This document shows, piece by piece, positions 1-11,264 of a stretch of DNA of 64,000 bases (positions are counted from its first letter, which is position 1; every line of letters starts with the position of its first letter). The position numbers were made by a program, and so were the translations under genes. Source of the stretch: Adiantum capillus-veneris. Its lineage: Eukaryota > Streptophyta > Polypodiopsida > Polypodiales > Pteridaceae. The DNA lies in the NCBI GenBank assembly GCA_014529385.2, contig CM043953.1, positions 95,972,342 through 96,036,341 on the forward strand, read 5' to 3'. The notes under the pieces were generated by a model that saw nothing but the letters and a program-made list of their open reading frames with translations, ran no database searches and was not told where the DNA came from.

Positions 1-1336
1 CCTTCTTCACTGTGCTCATCAAAGCATCTTTGAAGATGGATTTCGAATGTCGCTAAAAGGAATTCCACATGAAACAAATGCTTGCATCCACTTTGGAAGG
101 CTAGGTCATGTACATGAGCTTCCATGAGATAACACTCATATTCCCTTGGACTAATGGATAATTGCAATATTTTGTGTAGGCCTAGATGGTACAAGCATCC
201 ACCTATAAGCTAAAAGTTTTCGGCTTGCCTGATTTTTTGTTGCTTACGGTCCTATTCCATCCTGTCAAATGCGCCTCCATAGGTCAAACGTGTGACTATG
301 TATGCATCCGGTATGTCGTCATCTATCCCTTTGGGTGCTTCTGTGTTTGATAACCTAGAGAGATGATCCACTCTAAGGTGTGTTTTTCCTTTCTTAATCA
401 CTATCGTAAAATCAAACTCTAGCAATATGATCAACTAACAAACGATTCTCCCTGTATTGCAAGGTTTGTTGACTAGATACAAGAGGGCTTGATGGTCGCT
501 GAAGAAAACAAATTTGTTGGGAAAAGACAATGCCTGAATTTCTTTACAGCATATATCATGCCTAACCCTTCTTGTTTGTGGTTGTGTAGTTATTTTTTTC
601 ACTGTTCAACTGTCTATTAATGTAGCAAATTGGGAAATCCATTGTACCTTCTCCTAATTGAGCCAAGATACAACCTATTGCAAATGCCGAGGCATCAATG
701 TGAACATGGAATATTTTATCCCAATTCGATGCTTTAAGTATTGATGCTGATGTAAGCACATCCTTAAGTTTCTTGAACGAGTCTTCACATGCTCTAGTCC
801 AATCAAAGACAACTATTAACCGATAAAAGGGTTGTGCAATGATTGCATACATGTATATGAACCGTCAGTAGTACTCATAGTGTCCCATGAAGGATTGAAC
901 TTGCTTGGCATTGATGGGCTTGGTATTTCTACAATCACCTTGATCTTGTCAAGATCCGTGGATATACCATTTTTAGAGACAATCTACCCCAAGATTGTGC
1001 CTTGTCTTACCATAAAGACACATTTTTAAGGATTTAGTCTTACATTTCTCGAATAAATGCCTGAGATGCTCAATGTGTTATGCCCTTATGATAGAGTGAA
1101 CAAAATTGTCATCCATGTATATCTTTGAGAATATCCGCAAGTATTCCTTCAAGGCATGCATCATTAGCCTTTGAATGTGGCAGATGCATTGGTTAAGCCA
1201 AAAGGCATTACCCTGTAAGCATATATTCCCCATTCCATGGCAAATGTGTTTTGTATTGGTCTTCTACTGCAACAGCCAATTGGTTGTACCCTGAGAATCC
1301 GTCTAGGAAGGAGCAGGCTTGCTTGCCAACCACTCA
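1..1336 (-). pseudogene. Ty3/Gypsy pol remnant (RT, RNase H, integrase N-terminus)
   Basis: Degenerate pol of a Ty3/Gypsy element read right to left. Reverse transcriptase remains include a SFLDGFSGYNQ-like stretch (about 1240-1310), MPFGLTNASATF (about 1164-1220) and the catalytic YMDD at 1108-1119. RNase H follows (562-852, with FHVHIDASAFAIGCILAQ; then 252-434, with DHLSRLS). A decayed integrase zinc-binding stretch reaches position 1. Frames change at least between the FSGYNQ and MPFGL motifs, and stops are frequent, so it is dead. The RNase H resembles that of element F (58690-59150), so the two are probably one lineage (DGG-type protease, Athila/Tat-like by inference). The right end is cut by the Copia LTR that begins at 1337. 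Confidence 0.85.
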
Positions 1337-1564
1337 TGTTACCATATACATGTGGTAGTGATGTGTGTGAACACACTTAGGACCATCGGGGCATTTTTTT
1401 CCTCACTAGGAGGTTTTTTCCCACGTGCATTGTATATATGCCCATCAATCTAGGGCTATCTATCTTTCCATTTCACACTAAGTAATATACTCTCTATTGT
1501 GTGCCTTGAGCTTCCTTTGTCTTCTCCAAGCTGTGTGTTTTTTCCTGAGATCCTAATTCCAACA
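1337..1564 (+). repeat. Copia 5' LTR (228 bp)
   Basis: Starts TGTTACCATATACATG and ends CCAACA. It aligns end to end with the two 227-bp LTRs at 25047 and 30188 but with many substitutions, so it is an older copy. It is followed at once by ATTAGTATCAGAGC, a decayed version of the initiator tRNA-Met primer site. Confidence 0.9.
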
Positions 1565-1881
1565 ATTAGTATCAGAGCAGGTTGCATCCTCCAAGGCTCA
1601 TGCGCAACAACTCCAACACATGCCTGCTCACTTTCTCTGATTCCCGTGAGATTTGGCAAGCGTCCACAGGTCGACAAATATTCTGGCTCATTTCGACCTC
1701 CGTTTCCACTACATGCAGTGTTGCACATGTAATTTTGTCATTTTGTGCAAAATTTTGGTCAGTGTCATTTATAGCATAACAGGTCCCTTATAGTCTTCTA
1801 CGGTTTTTGCTATATAGCATGTGTTGTTCTCCCTTAGCTTCTCCTCTTTTTGAGAATTTTCACATCAGTGCATCATTTGCC

Positions 1882-2175
1882 ATGGCTAACAAAAACACGG
1901 ATATGTTGAAGATGTTTAATGCTGAGGATAACTTGGATGGGGACAATTACCCTATGTAGGCTTATATGATGCAACATGTCCTTGTGTCAAAGGGTGTCTA
2001 GAATATTGTGCAAGGCATTGATGTACATCTTGGTTTTGAGGATGTTGTAGGTTTCAGTGGACAGGATTGCTGTTGCCAGAGCTATTTTTCCAAGGGCTGA
2101 GCAAGCTCATTGTGATGTAGAAGATGCACAGGCTCATGCATTGACTGTGTTGTCTGTGAAGTGCACTATTGCTCC
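1882..2175 (+). pseudogene. Copia gag remnant
   Basis: The ATG at 1882 opens a frame close to the gag of the Copia element at 25636 (MA-N-NTD--KMF-AED-LDGDNYPM). The Trp codon after DGDNYPM is now TAG, a second Trp codon is also TAG, and the frame is lost further on. It is a clear pseudogene; similarity to gag ends near 2175. Confidence 0.85.
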
Positions 2176-2317
2176 TAGCCCTAACATGGCTTGATAACCC
2201 CCTTTGTTTGCGATATGTTATGCTGTTACATACTGTTGGAGCCATGCTTTTGCTGGTCTTAAGGGTTGGGCAATGATTATCTATTTGTCTACGATGTGGT
2301 GTCATAATCATCTAAGA

Positions 2318-2975
2318 AAGGATTTGTGGACTTGCTAGGGGTGTGTATGGACTTTTGCTTCTCCTCAAGAGCCTTAGTCAACAGTTCTGGAGTTACCACT
2401 CTTTCCACATCCCTTGGACGGATTGGCTCATATTCACGTTCATACTTATTGACAAAAATGATGTTAACTCATGTTGCCGTGTCATAGGAAAACAAGTACA
2501 GGACTTTATCTATGCTTAATTGATATACATGGGGTTCCATGCATCAATAGTATGAGATGACCCTCCCATCTCCATGCCTATAAATCCCAATGTTTTTCAT
2601 TATTTGTAGCCATTCTTGCCATTCTCTTGTCATGAATGTAAAAAGCTCTAGGAAGGTTAAGCTTATGAGGTAGTTCTTGGGTCTCCATAACCATCTTCCC
2701 TTTTGCCATGTTGTCTCCATACCAATTGTGATTTTCTGGGTCTCTGAAAATGAGGTAGTGGTTCCCTTCCTCATCGTGGAATCTATCACCATCATCATAT
2801 ACTAGGATTATTTCTAATTCTCAATCATGTCGTTCTTCAATACAGATGCATTTTTATGTCCTCGAGCATCTATGTAAACTAGGGCTCCATTTGCGTTTGT
2901 TCTCTCTAGAAAGATTTTCGTGTATTTTGGTGTGGCCAAAGGGGTTTGGGAGGTGTAGCCCCTTGCTATTGGAAT
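2318..2975 (-). pseudogene. Unrecognised decayed coding stretch
   Basis: Reading the minus strand from about 2975 gives protein-like sequence in shifting frames: ARGYTSQTPLATPKYTKIFL, then a frame with VYDDGDRFHDEEGNHYLIF and DPENHNWYGDNMAKGKM, then YEREYEPIRPRDVERVVTPE. Two in-frame stops and at least two frameshifts interrupt it. Composition is charged and globular rather than low-complexity. I do not recognise the family. It lies upstream, in the same orientation, of the Gypsy pol at 1-1336, with the Copia fragment between them, so it may be gag or an extra ORF of that element; this is inference. Confidence 0.45.
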
Positions 2976-2999
2976 CCTCCTACTTGCTGGCTAGACATC

Positions 3000-5920
3000 A
3001 AGTGAAATGATTTGTCGGAAGAGGTGTTAGTATCACTACCCTCTTCTATGATTGGAGCTAAGGGATCTATACTTGCTTGATTCATGCTCTCTTCTGTTAA
3101 TACCAAACTTCCTTGGTCAGTCGCTACTCTCCCGTCTCTCAAAAGGTAGATCTAGCCAACCTCAAATACATACAATAAGAGAAATACAGTTTTGCAAAAA
3201 TCCCAACCTTTTAATGGTGAGGGTAGTTAGATCCTTTGTGCAGCCTTTGCTCTTGGGTATCATGGATACCTGTGTACACAAAATCAAGCACTTTTCCTCT
3301 TGGTCTTTGAGTAATTAGTTCAATTTTCTCTCTAGAAGCTTCACTAAAATTTACACAAATTGCAAAAAATTTGGAACTTAGGTCAAAATTTGACAATTCA
3401 AGCCCTAACATTCACAAGAACTTTGAGAGTGATTCTGGAGCCTGTTTGACTCATCCAAGATATTTCTGGAAACCTTGCAAGATGGCCTACAGGCTGGTAT
3501 GGTCAAATTTCCAATATGGGCTAAATGGCACTAACTGCGATAGCTACCACTCGTGAAATTTTTCAACCCAATTACTTTCTATTGATTGGCCACTACCTGA
3601 CGAGTCTATACACACCTTGTGTGAGGTGTTTGGACACTTTTTGGCTTCTGTCTCATAACGGTGCCACAATTTGAACTTGAATTTCAGTTCTTGGCAGTTT
3701 GATGGTCTTTGCCCTCTCCAAATTGAACGTGGGGGGGTATATCTAGGATCCTTGGACTGCTATGAGGCAATTGACATCACTTTTTCCTAGTTTAGACCTA
3801 GATGGCAATGACTGCGATAGCTATCATTTGGTGAATTTTTGAAGATTTGATGCTTCCTACAGCTAGGGTTTCCACTATGGAGTCTTTTGTCACTATGATG
3901 GTCCTGAATGGATGAGATTTGGTCAGTTTAATGACTCAAAACCTCCACCCTTGGTCACTTTGGACAATTTTGGCTCAATTTGGTACTTTGTGGACCTTCT
4001 CGAGTCGGGAAAGGTGGATTCTTGATGTACAGAGGATAAGGGATCTAATGGTATGCTCTGCCTGTGAAAATGTGTCAAGTGGTTGCAACCGCAATAGCTG
4101 CCACTAGTAAGCTCTTTGAACTTGGATGATTTCTACAGCTTTCCCACCTCCTATACTACTCAAAGGCACCCCCCACCACTTAAAATCACAACTTAGAATA
4201 GGTTTATATCAGTTGGTTCTCAAAGTTAACCTTTAATGCAAAATCTGCTATTTTGGACAACTGATGACCTCAAATCTAATCAAACTTCCCATACCATTTT
4301 CTTGAATTCATATGCAAGTATACCAACAAGAATTCTCAATTTTCCACTCTTAATCTCAAGTTTTTACTCACTTTGAGATTTCTAGCCACTTATGGTATCA
4401 AAAGATGTGATATGGTATTCAAGCAACTTCTTTGTGCACGCAAGCAAAACCAATACTGAATGTCTACCTAATGCTACTCCTACTCCTAATCTATAAACAA
4501 AAGGACATGAAAATGGTGTAAGAAAAGATAAAAAATATGTCGTAAAAAATGCTATTGACCGCAATCAACCACTATACACAATGACTATCAAACTCAAAGT
4601 GTGGACTCAATGCACAAAGCCCTAAAACTGTCAACAAGAATCTCCTAACCTACAAAGCAACCAAAAGAGAACGCACTGCTCCTCTTTCTACCTAAGAAAT
4701 TAGTAAGCCTCCTTGACTCCTTACCTAAAGATAAATGTAATGAACTGTAACACAAACCTCACCACAACCTTCTTCACTAGTGTAAGTCCTACATCCACGT
4801 CAATTTTGCCAATGTTGGTGGGCCGCTCCGATCGGAGGAAGTAGCCTAGAGAGAACTCAAACCAGCATAAAATATGTCAATCCGAGGATGTAGCCGACCC
4901 GACTATTGCATGGAAACGTCGAATGCAATGTCCTAACGACAATGCACTGAGGAGGAAGGTCTCACTCTCAAGCTAGGAAGTATCTAAGGGAAAAATGCCT
5001 AAGTCTCCAGTGCGGTCTATCTCACACTCTAATGGTCGTAAAGGTCTCAAATGAACTCCAAATGACATGAAACTTGAGATTAGGTCTTTAAGCTATAGGC
5101 AATAGGTTTCAAACAACAAAAGCTGCAAAAGTCACCGTCGAGCAGGTGAGCAACTGCAAGTGTTGCCACCTCTTACCTTCACCAAAAATGATGAACGAGG
5201 GGTCATTTGGCCTCTCATAAGGTCTACTTATATCGATCCATGCTTAGTTTCATTTAAAACACCATTAAAAACTCACAATGAGCAAATAAACACACAAGAT
5301 GACGTAGAGTTAAAATTGCTCATTGCGTCGCTCGCGCACGCGCGCACACACACTCAAACATAACACATTAGACATGTATACAATGCCAAGAATGAGAGGA
5401 AGCAACACATGCAGCTTCATTAGCAATGCTTATGCGTACAAAGAGTAGTGAACCCGCGAGTGTAGGTGTGTCCTTCACTATGTAAGCTCAAATAAACTTT
5501 TGGCTTAGATACCCAAGGTTAAAAATTGGATATTTGGCTAAAAAAAGGATAATTATTACGAACATGTGGTGGGCTAGAATATCTAGTCCATAAGTACAAA
5601 AGTTGTTATCTAACACAATTAGATTCTTCCAGGTTACATTGCCACCTTCGACGACAAATGAATGACTCACTGCATGAATTTTTGTAGACCCGTCCCTTAC
5701 TTCAACACTTGTCGTTCAGTGAGCTGAGCAGAGACTAGGAGAGCAGTGTGAAGTATCTCACAACTTCGTGCACATGACTCGTGCTCCCCAAGCGCTGGGT
5801 GGGACGGGGCTCTAAAAATCCAACAGCCATGCCGGCCGGAGGGGGATCTGGTGTGTGCAGAATAAAATGGCCGCCCGCCGGCAGCCGCCTAAGCACCCAC
5901 CGCGGGAATCTGTGCTCCGA
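3000..5920. other. No recognisable gene; AT-rich intergenic or decayed repeat DNA
   Basis: Only short ORFs without family features are present. A motif of the form GCGATAGCTACCACT recurs three times near 3538, 3816 and 4092, about 277 bp apart, embedded in otherwise diverged sequence. A GC-rich stretch at 5820-5915 (GGCCGCCCGCCGGCAGCCGCC) precedes the EXO70 gene and may belong to its promoter. Nothing else can be assigned. Confidence 0.5.
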
Positions 5921-6033
5921 TGGTCACAAATTATAGTTTTGTCCTCTGTGCTTTTGCAAGTTTCCCGCTCCGCAAACTACTTCTTCTCGACGAGAGCCCA
6001 TTTTTCTCCGTCCATGAGGTAGAACTCTCTCTG

Positions 6034-6048
6034 TGTGTGTTGTGTGGG

Positions 6049-6109
<61 letters not shown>
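6034..6109. repeat. Compound (GT)n(GA)n microsatellite
   Basis: An imperfect GT run from about 6034 becomes pure (GT) at 6050-6073 and then (GA) to 6108. It lies about 275 bp upstream of the EXO70 ATG, in the presumed 5' leader or 5' UTR intron. Long ORFs called through it on either strand are artefacts of the repeat. Confidence 0.9.
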
Positions 6110-6110
<1 letters not shown>

Positions 6111-6382
6111 TTACAACTTTTCTTAGTGCCTGTGCCTGAATTGTTTGCCCTTGTCTCATTTGACCTCTCTTCTTGAGAGTGCACTGTGCATGTGCAATTC
6201 CAATTATACAAGAAGCACATCCTAACGGACATGGCAGTATTAGCTGAATGGTGAAACTTTCTGTTTCTTTGATAGAGGTTGAAGTTGTCCTCATCAATGC
6301 CATGTAGTCGGTGCAACTAGGCAGTTTATTCTTAGTGCATCTTTTCACCACGCCTGCACAATCAGGTGCCGGCTTTCCCGAA

Positions 6383-9121
6383 ATGTCAGCGACCACTCTT
6401 CTTGAAGAGCAATATGATGCCCAGCATGCAGACACCTTGGCGAAGCTTAGAGCAGCAGGTCGCGGCAAGCAAATGCAGACACAGCTCATGAGGAAAATGA
6501 GCCTCGGAGCTCGGACTGCTCAACGTAGCAAAAGCCCTGTCTCGCCTCTGCAATTTGACTACGTCGGCATTGCTTTTTCTCATCCACACCAGGGCGATGA
6601 CTCCTTTAGTAGTGGGTCCACTTCTCATTCATGGGGTAGCAGCCAGAAAGGTCACATACAATTCACCTACAATCCGGTTTCAGAAAATGCTCATCAAAAT
6701 GACGGCAAGTCGAGCAGCCCCTCCACTAATGATTGGGAAGATCCAGAGTTTGACTTTGATTCATCACCAAGGCTCGTCGGTGGTGAGCCGTGCAGTCCCT
6801 TCCACGATGGCTTCCTGCATTCACCTGAAAGCGAACATAATGTTCAAGGTGGTGATTCCAATGTAGTTAATTCTCTGCCACCAAATTCTTTTGGGAAAAT
6901 AGAAGAGCAAAGCTACCACTTCAGGAAGCTCGGAAGTCCCTTCAGTAAGAGCTATATGCACTCACCTGACAGTCAGCTTGCTCTTGAAGATGATGACTGT
7001 AATGGGCTCAATTCGCTGCCACCGAAATATCCTAAAAGAAGAAGTGAGCAGAGCGAACAAATTGCCACTGATGCATTGAGCAGGCAACATGCTCTTGGAG
7101 ATAGTTGTGATGCTCAAGTTGCATCCAATTATGCACCGAGCCTTCGTGACAATTCACTCACATTGCATGCCAGTTTAAACAGGGCACGACAGATTCAAGA
7201 GGAGATAAAAAAATCGAGCAGCAACCTAGAATATGTGACAACACGGATCCCAGCACTCGAGTTGGCAGTGGGGCCATTAAGTGCTTGCTCGGCTCGCATT
7301 GCCAATCTTGGCAGCTTCATTGATCAAACAACAGACCCTGCATTTGCTGTTCTAGAGGCCTTCAAGGAGGTTCAGAAGCTCACACCAGTAATAAGGGCAG
7401 GCCCTGACAGTGAGGCAGCGCTGGGGATTTACCTAGAGCAAGTTTCTAGCCTAGAAAAATTGCTTCCACTTTTGCGTGGCAATGCTGTGCACGTCGTGCA
7501 GCTCTTGCAAAGGGCAGTAGAAATGCTTGGTGAAAGCAGGGTTATCAACAAGCTCTGCCTTTTCAAGTTTAAAGAGCTATTGGCCACTGTCCAGCTGGAT
7601 AATAGTTTTTTCCATGACCAGCCGAGGTTTGGTATTGAGGTTTTGGAGGATGCATCCACGCAGTTGGAATCATGCTTTGCAAAAATTCTTGCAGAGAATT
7701 CACACATCACCACTTTACATGGGGCCTCTGCAGATAACTTGAATAATAACACTGCCTTAATACCTGATATTTCACTCAATGCATTGAATTGTATTGCCAG
7801 AAAGCTTACCTCCTTTGGCAAATTGAGGAACTGCTTGAATGCTTATGAGAAAGCAAGGGGACTTGTGATCAGGAGGAGCTTGAAAACATTGGGTGCCTCA
7901 GCACACTACCTTCGGCATTCAACACCTGAGGCCGTGCAAGTTTTGCAATGGGAAGTCCTGGAGGATTACATCTCTATGTGGGTGCAACAAATGGAGGTAG
8001 TCATCAAGCTTCTTCTTGTCCCTGAGAGAGAACTTTTAAGCGAAGTGTTTGATCAATGTGAGAGTGCGCCTCAATTGGAGGCATGCTTCGCACGGCTGGC
8101 TCTGAAGGGGGCTTTGCAGCACTGGTTGAGATTTGGCATTGCTGTCGTACGGAGTGGTAAAGACCCACAGAAGCTGTTCAAGCTGCTGGACATGTTCGAA
8201 TGCATGGACGGGCTAAAGGAGGTTGTGGAGAAGGATGCGTTAAGTGGTGATGCATGCAAGCACGCGCGCATGCAGATGGCTGCGGTGCAAGAAGAGCTAA
8301 TGAAAGGGGCCAGTAGAGTGCTGAGGGCATTTGGGTCGCAGGTAGAAGGAGATAACGAGGCAGGGGCGCCGCCCAATGGAGGTGTTACGAAGCTTACAAG
8401 CTATGTAGTGAATTATGTCAATTGTTTGTTAGGAGAAAGCTATAGGCCATTGATAGGGAAAGTAATGCAGTCACAGGGTAACAATGCAGATAAACTCGGG
8501 GCTGCTCTGTTGCACCTTATGCAGGCATTGGAGAGGAATTTAGAGGTAAAAGCCAAGGGATTGCAAGAAGCTCATCCATCATTAGGACAGCTTTTCCTAA
8601 TGAACAATCACTGGTATATTTACCAGCGCTCGAAGAACACGGAGGTTGCAACCATTCTAGGGACGCCATGGCTAAAACAGCACAAGCTACGTGCAGAGAA
8701 TTGTGCAATGCGATACAGGCAAGAGGGATGGGGGTCACTCTTGAACTTATTGAGTGGCCCCAATGGGCTTGCATTGAGCCTCGGCAATGGGGGCGTGAGT
8801 CGGGGGCTGCTTCGGCAAAACATTCTTGAATTTGACAACGCATTTGCGGAGTTCTACAAGATGCATCAGAGCTGGAGTGTGCCTGATCCACTGCTACGAC
8901 CACAGCTTGGCATAACGATTCTGCATGGATTTGTCCCCCTGCTGTCTGCTTTCTTCGGGCAGTTTGCAGCTTTCTTGCCACCTGCTTATAATGTGGAGTA
9001 TCCGCCTCAGCGCATTCAAAGAATGATTGCGGCCTTATTCGATGTGCCAGAGGCTACCCTCAAGCCAGTAGCACTGCCTGCTAATGCTACTGTTCCTGCC
9101 AAACTCCGCTCCTTTCACTAA
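6383..9121 (+). CDS. EXO70: EXO70-family exocyst subunit
   Basis: Uninterrupted 912-codon frame. EXO70 is the exocyst subunit that binds plasma-membrane phosphoinositides and helps tether secretory vesicles. Residues 1 to about 255 are Ser/Pro-rich and probably disordered. From about 258 (LNRARQIQEEIKKSSSNLE) the chain is helical, as in EXO70 N-terminal coiled coils, and from about 485 to the end it matches the C-terminal EXO70 helical domain: FLMNNHWYIYQRSK, WLKQHKLRAENCAMRYRQEGW, FDNAFAEFYKMHQSWSVPDP and a closing YPPQRIQRMIAALFDVPE. At 912 residues it is longer than the usual 600-700 because of the N-terminal extension. I chose the ATG at 6383 (MSATTLLEEQ) over an in-frame ATG at 6311, because the intervening stretch ends in an acceptor-like TCAG and looks like 5' UTR intron. 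A single coding exon is common among plant EXO70 paralogues. The subclade cannot be assigned by eye. Confidence 0.93.
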   Translation: MSATTLLEEQYDAQHADTLAKLRAAGRGKQMQTQLMRKMSLGARTAQRSKSPVSPLQFDYVGIAFSHPHQGDDSFSSGSTSHSWGSSQKGHIQFTYNPVSENAHQNDGKSSSPSTNDWEDPEFDFDSSPRLVGGEPCSPFHDGFLHSPESEHNVQGGDSNVVNSLPPNSFGKIEEQSYHFRKLGSPFSKSYMHSPDSQLALEDDDCNGLNSLPPKYPKRRSEQSEQIATDALSRQHALGDSCDAQVASNYAPSLRDNSLTLHASLNRARQIQEEIKKSSSNLEYVTTRIPALELAVGPLSACSARIANLGSFIDQTTDPAFAVLEAFKEVQKLTPVIRAGPDSEAALGIYLEQVSSLEKLLPLLRGNAVHVVQLLQRAVEMLGESRVINKLCLFKFKELLATVQLDNSFFHDQPRFGIEVLEDASTQLESCFAKILAENSHITTLHGASADNLNNNTALIPDISLNALNCIARKLTSFGKLRNCLNAYEKARGLVIRRSLKTLGASAHYLRHSTPEAVQVLQWEVLEDYISMWVQQMEVVIKLLLVPERELLSEVFDQCESAPQLEACFARLALKGALQHWLRFGIAVVRSGKDPQKLFKLLDMFECMDGLKEVVEKDALSGDACKHARMQMAAVQEELMKGASRVLRAFGSQVEGDNEAGAPPNGGVTKLTSYVVNYVNCLLGESYRPLIGKVMQSQGNNADKLGAALLHLMQALERNLEVKAKGLQEAHPSLGQLFLMNNHWYIYQRSKNTEVATILGTPWLKQHKLRAENCAMRYRQEGWGSLLNLLSGPNGLALSLGNGGVSRGLLRQNILEFDNAFAEFYKMHQSWSVPDPLLRPQLGITILHGFVPLLSAFFGQFAAFLPPAYNVEYPPQRIQRMIAALFDVPEATLKPVALPANATVPAKLRSFH

Positions 9122-9232
9122 TGGAAAGAGATTTTAGGATTGCGGCCGTATTTGATGTACCAAAAGCCAGTAGCACCACCTGCTTCTGCTCTTGTTCCTG
9201 CCAAACTCCCCTCCTTTCACTAATGGAATGAG
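9025..9232 (+). repeat. Tandem duplication of the EXO70 3' coding end
   Basis: Unit 1 (9025-9130) encodes the last ~32 residues plus the TAA of EXO70. Unit 2 (9138-9232) repeats it with substitutions and one ~12-bp deletion, including the sequence around a second TAATGGAATGAG. The second unit lies in the 3' UTR and does not alter the protein. Confidence 0.85.
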
Positions 9233-10637
9233 CAAAAGCTGATTCTATCAAGCAAGCACCTCCCCCTCTCTTGAACTCTTTTAATGTCTGCTAATTGTGA
9301 GCTTGCCCTTGTGCAATTTCTCTGTGCACAGAAACACTTAAAATTCACAACATACGCTTGTGATGTAGCCAAACTAGTTTCAATGTAGTACATTCCCAAA
9401 GGACAAAAACGTTGCCCTTTGCAGATAACAAAGATACCTCTTGTACTTACTCTCATGTCATTCCTAGGTGTAGTCCTCAAGGCATTTTGACAGGCAAAAT
9501 GCCAGACACAAATCGAATAACAATGACTCTCAAGGATGAAATATTGACACATTGCTTACGTTTCTTAGTTTCTTCGTAGATCTTGGCCTGGTTTTGTGTC
9601 TCCATCAGTTTCTTAAGGTGTAGATTCACATGACTATTGCCTAATCTGGTGCCGCAGCTAGTCAAGTTTCAGTGTTTTGGAGGGGGTAATAGTCTTTGTG
9701 ATTATAAGGGGCTTTCTCAAAGCTCCTCGTAGTTGTGGCAACTATGAAAGGAACAAGGTGCAAGTACTGATTGAGCTTCACTATTAAAAAGTTCCCTTAC
9801 TAGTAATTCTAATGTCAGTGGAGGAAGGACATCGAAAGTAAGAGTGGTCAACTGTCTCAATCCACTAAGATCACATACTCACACAATCTCACCCAATTTG
9901 GAACTATTGATGCACCCAATCATATGCTTCAAAATGCTTTACAAAAGACATAGAGTTCACGTGTGCAAATATATTACATAAATCATCAGATTCAACCAAA
10001 CACTACCCAGACCGAAGTCTATGTCATTTAGAGGCCATATACAGCCAAATGCCCCCGAGACCATAGCCTGTGTCATCCAAGGATTTTCAAACAATATTGT
10101 AACCACAACATTTAAATCAAAATTAAACAAACTCATTCGGTACCAAGACAAGTCATAAATTCTATATCAAACAGTTTGCAAACAATATTCTCAAAGTACA
10201 AAGGGGGTAACAAAGAGTCATTACAATTGCCCAAGGAAGGCAGACAGTTAGTCATGTATTGTTAGAGTTCAGGCATCTCTCTTGGTTCATCCAGTCGGTC
10301 CCGAGTTTCTCCCAGGGATGGGTGATAGGGAGTGAGGGTTGTTTTGTGGCTGTGCCCAACGAGTGTGAGGTAGGTCTCTCATGTCGGATCGTGTCTAGCC
10401 ATGTTCAGCCTTGGATTTTGGCTCAATTCCATGGCCTACTATGTTTCTTTTGCCCCTTAGCAGGTTTCCCCCTTGCAATTTAGTGCTTTCCCAGAGCACT
10501 AGGGCTAGATGCTCCTCTCTTGCAAGTTGCCGTATTTTCCCATTTATTGGGATTTATGACCAGGTCGTGGAATCTTCTAATCTTATGGCTGGGTCGGGCA
10601 GGTTGTGGCAGCATGTATATATACAGCCACGGGGGCG
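9233..10637. other. EXO70 3' flank; no further gene seen
   Basis: AT-rich sequence with short unconvincing ORFs only. It includes the EXO70 3' UTR and terminator region, which I cannot delimit, and ends at the left LTR boundary of Gypsy element B1. A palindromic TGTATATATACA lies near 10613, just outside the LTR. Confidence 0.5.
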
Positions 10638-11194
10638 TGTCACAAAGTGATGACGTGGCTACCGACAACAGAAACCCTAATTTTTGCCAAAAACCCTAAA
10701 ATTCCTGCAAACCCTAATTTCTGCCAGAAACCCTAATTTCCGGAAATCGCATGGTGGATTTTTATTTTTTTTTGAGCGACGCAAATCTCTGCTTTTTGGC
10801 TTTGCAAGGAAATTGGAAGAGAGATAAAGTGAGAATATGCTTTATTTTTACTCTCATTGAGAGAGAGAGAGAGAGAATCTGCTTTTGCTTTCAAGCTTTT
10901 GGGGCTTTGCTTTTGGGCATCCCTTGTAACATTTAAATATGCGGTGAGGGCCTCACTTCTCAGAGCATCTGGATGCAGAGTCTGAGAGTGAAACCCTAAC
11001 CGCTCTTGTACTTTGACATTGATTAATACATAAAGAAATACGGAAAGGGGCGCGCCAGTCTTTGGGGCCAATATCTCTAGGCACGGAACCCCGCCTGGCC
11101 AGTGTAAATCTATTGTGATCTGTGAATTGTTTTGAAGTGGTTGTTTGGTGCTGTCGCGATTAATTCTTGACTTGGAGTGTCCAAGTCTGTTACA
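10638..11194 (+). repeat. Element B1 5' LTR (557 bp)
   Basis: Starts TGTCACAAAGTGATGACGTGGC-like and ends GTCTGTTACA. The same ends appear in inverted orientation at the B2 LTRs. The left part holds four AAACCCTAA motifs (10671-10737); a short GA run lies at 10858-10876. Confidence 0.88.
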
Positions 11195-11195
11195 G

Positions 11196-11207
11196 TGGTA
11201 TCAGAGC
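11196..11207 (+). other. Primer-binding site, initiator tRNA-Met type
   Basis: TGGTATCAGAGC one base after the LTR end. This is the standard plant LTR-element site complementary to the 3' end of initiator tRNA-Met. Confidence 0.9.
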
Positions 11208-11264
11208 ACGGCCGATTTCTCTTCTACGGGAAATCTGATCCCCAATTTTTTTTCCGCGGCACCT

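Larger units (their letters stand above)
1337..2175 (+). mobile_element. Truncated Ty1/Copia element (5' LTR plus partial gag)
   Basis: This stretch matches the first ~840 bp of the Copia element at 25047-30414: LTR, primer-binding region, leader and start of gag. Homology fades near 2175 and nothing of pol or a 3' LTR follows, so only the 5' end survives. It sits between a minus-strand Gypsy pol fragment and an unrecognised minus-strand coding stretch, probably having inserted into the older element. Confidence 0.85.

Noticed and set aside
5920-6489. Open frames of 130-170 codons across the GT/GA microsatellite
   Set aside because: Dipeptide runs (SLSL, THTH, RERE) created by the repeat; no start context or homology.
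7429-8981. Minus-strand and alternative-frame ORFs within EXO70
   Set aside because: Shadows of a clearly coding plus-strand frame.
10671-10743. Interstitial telomere array
   Set aside because: Motifs are separated by 8-10 bp of other sequence and belong to an LTR repeated elsewhere.
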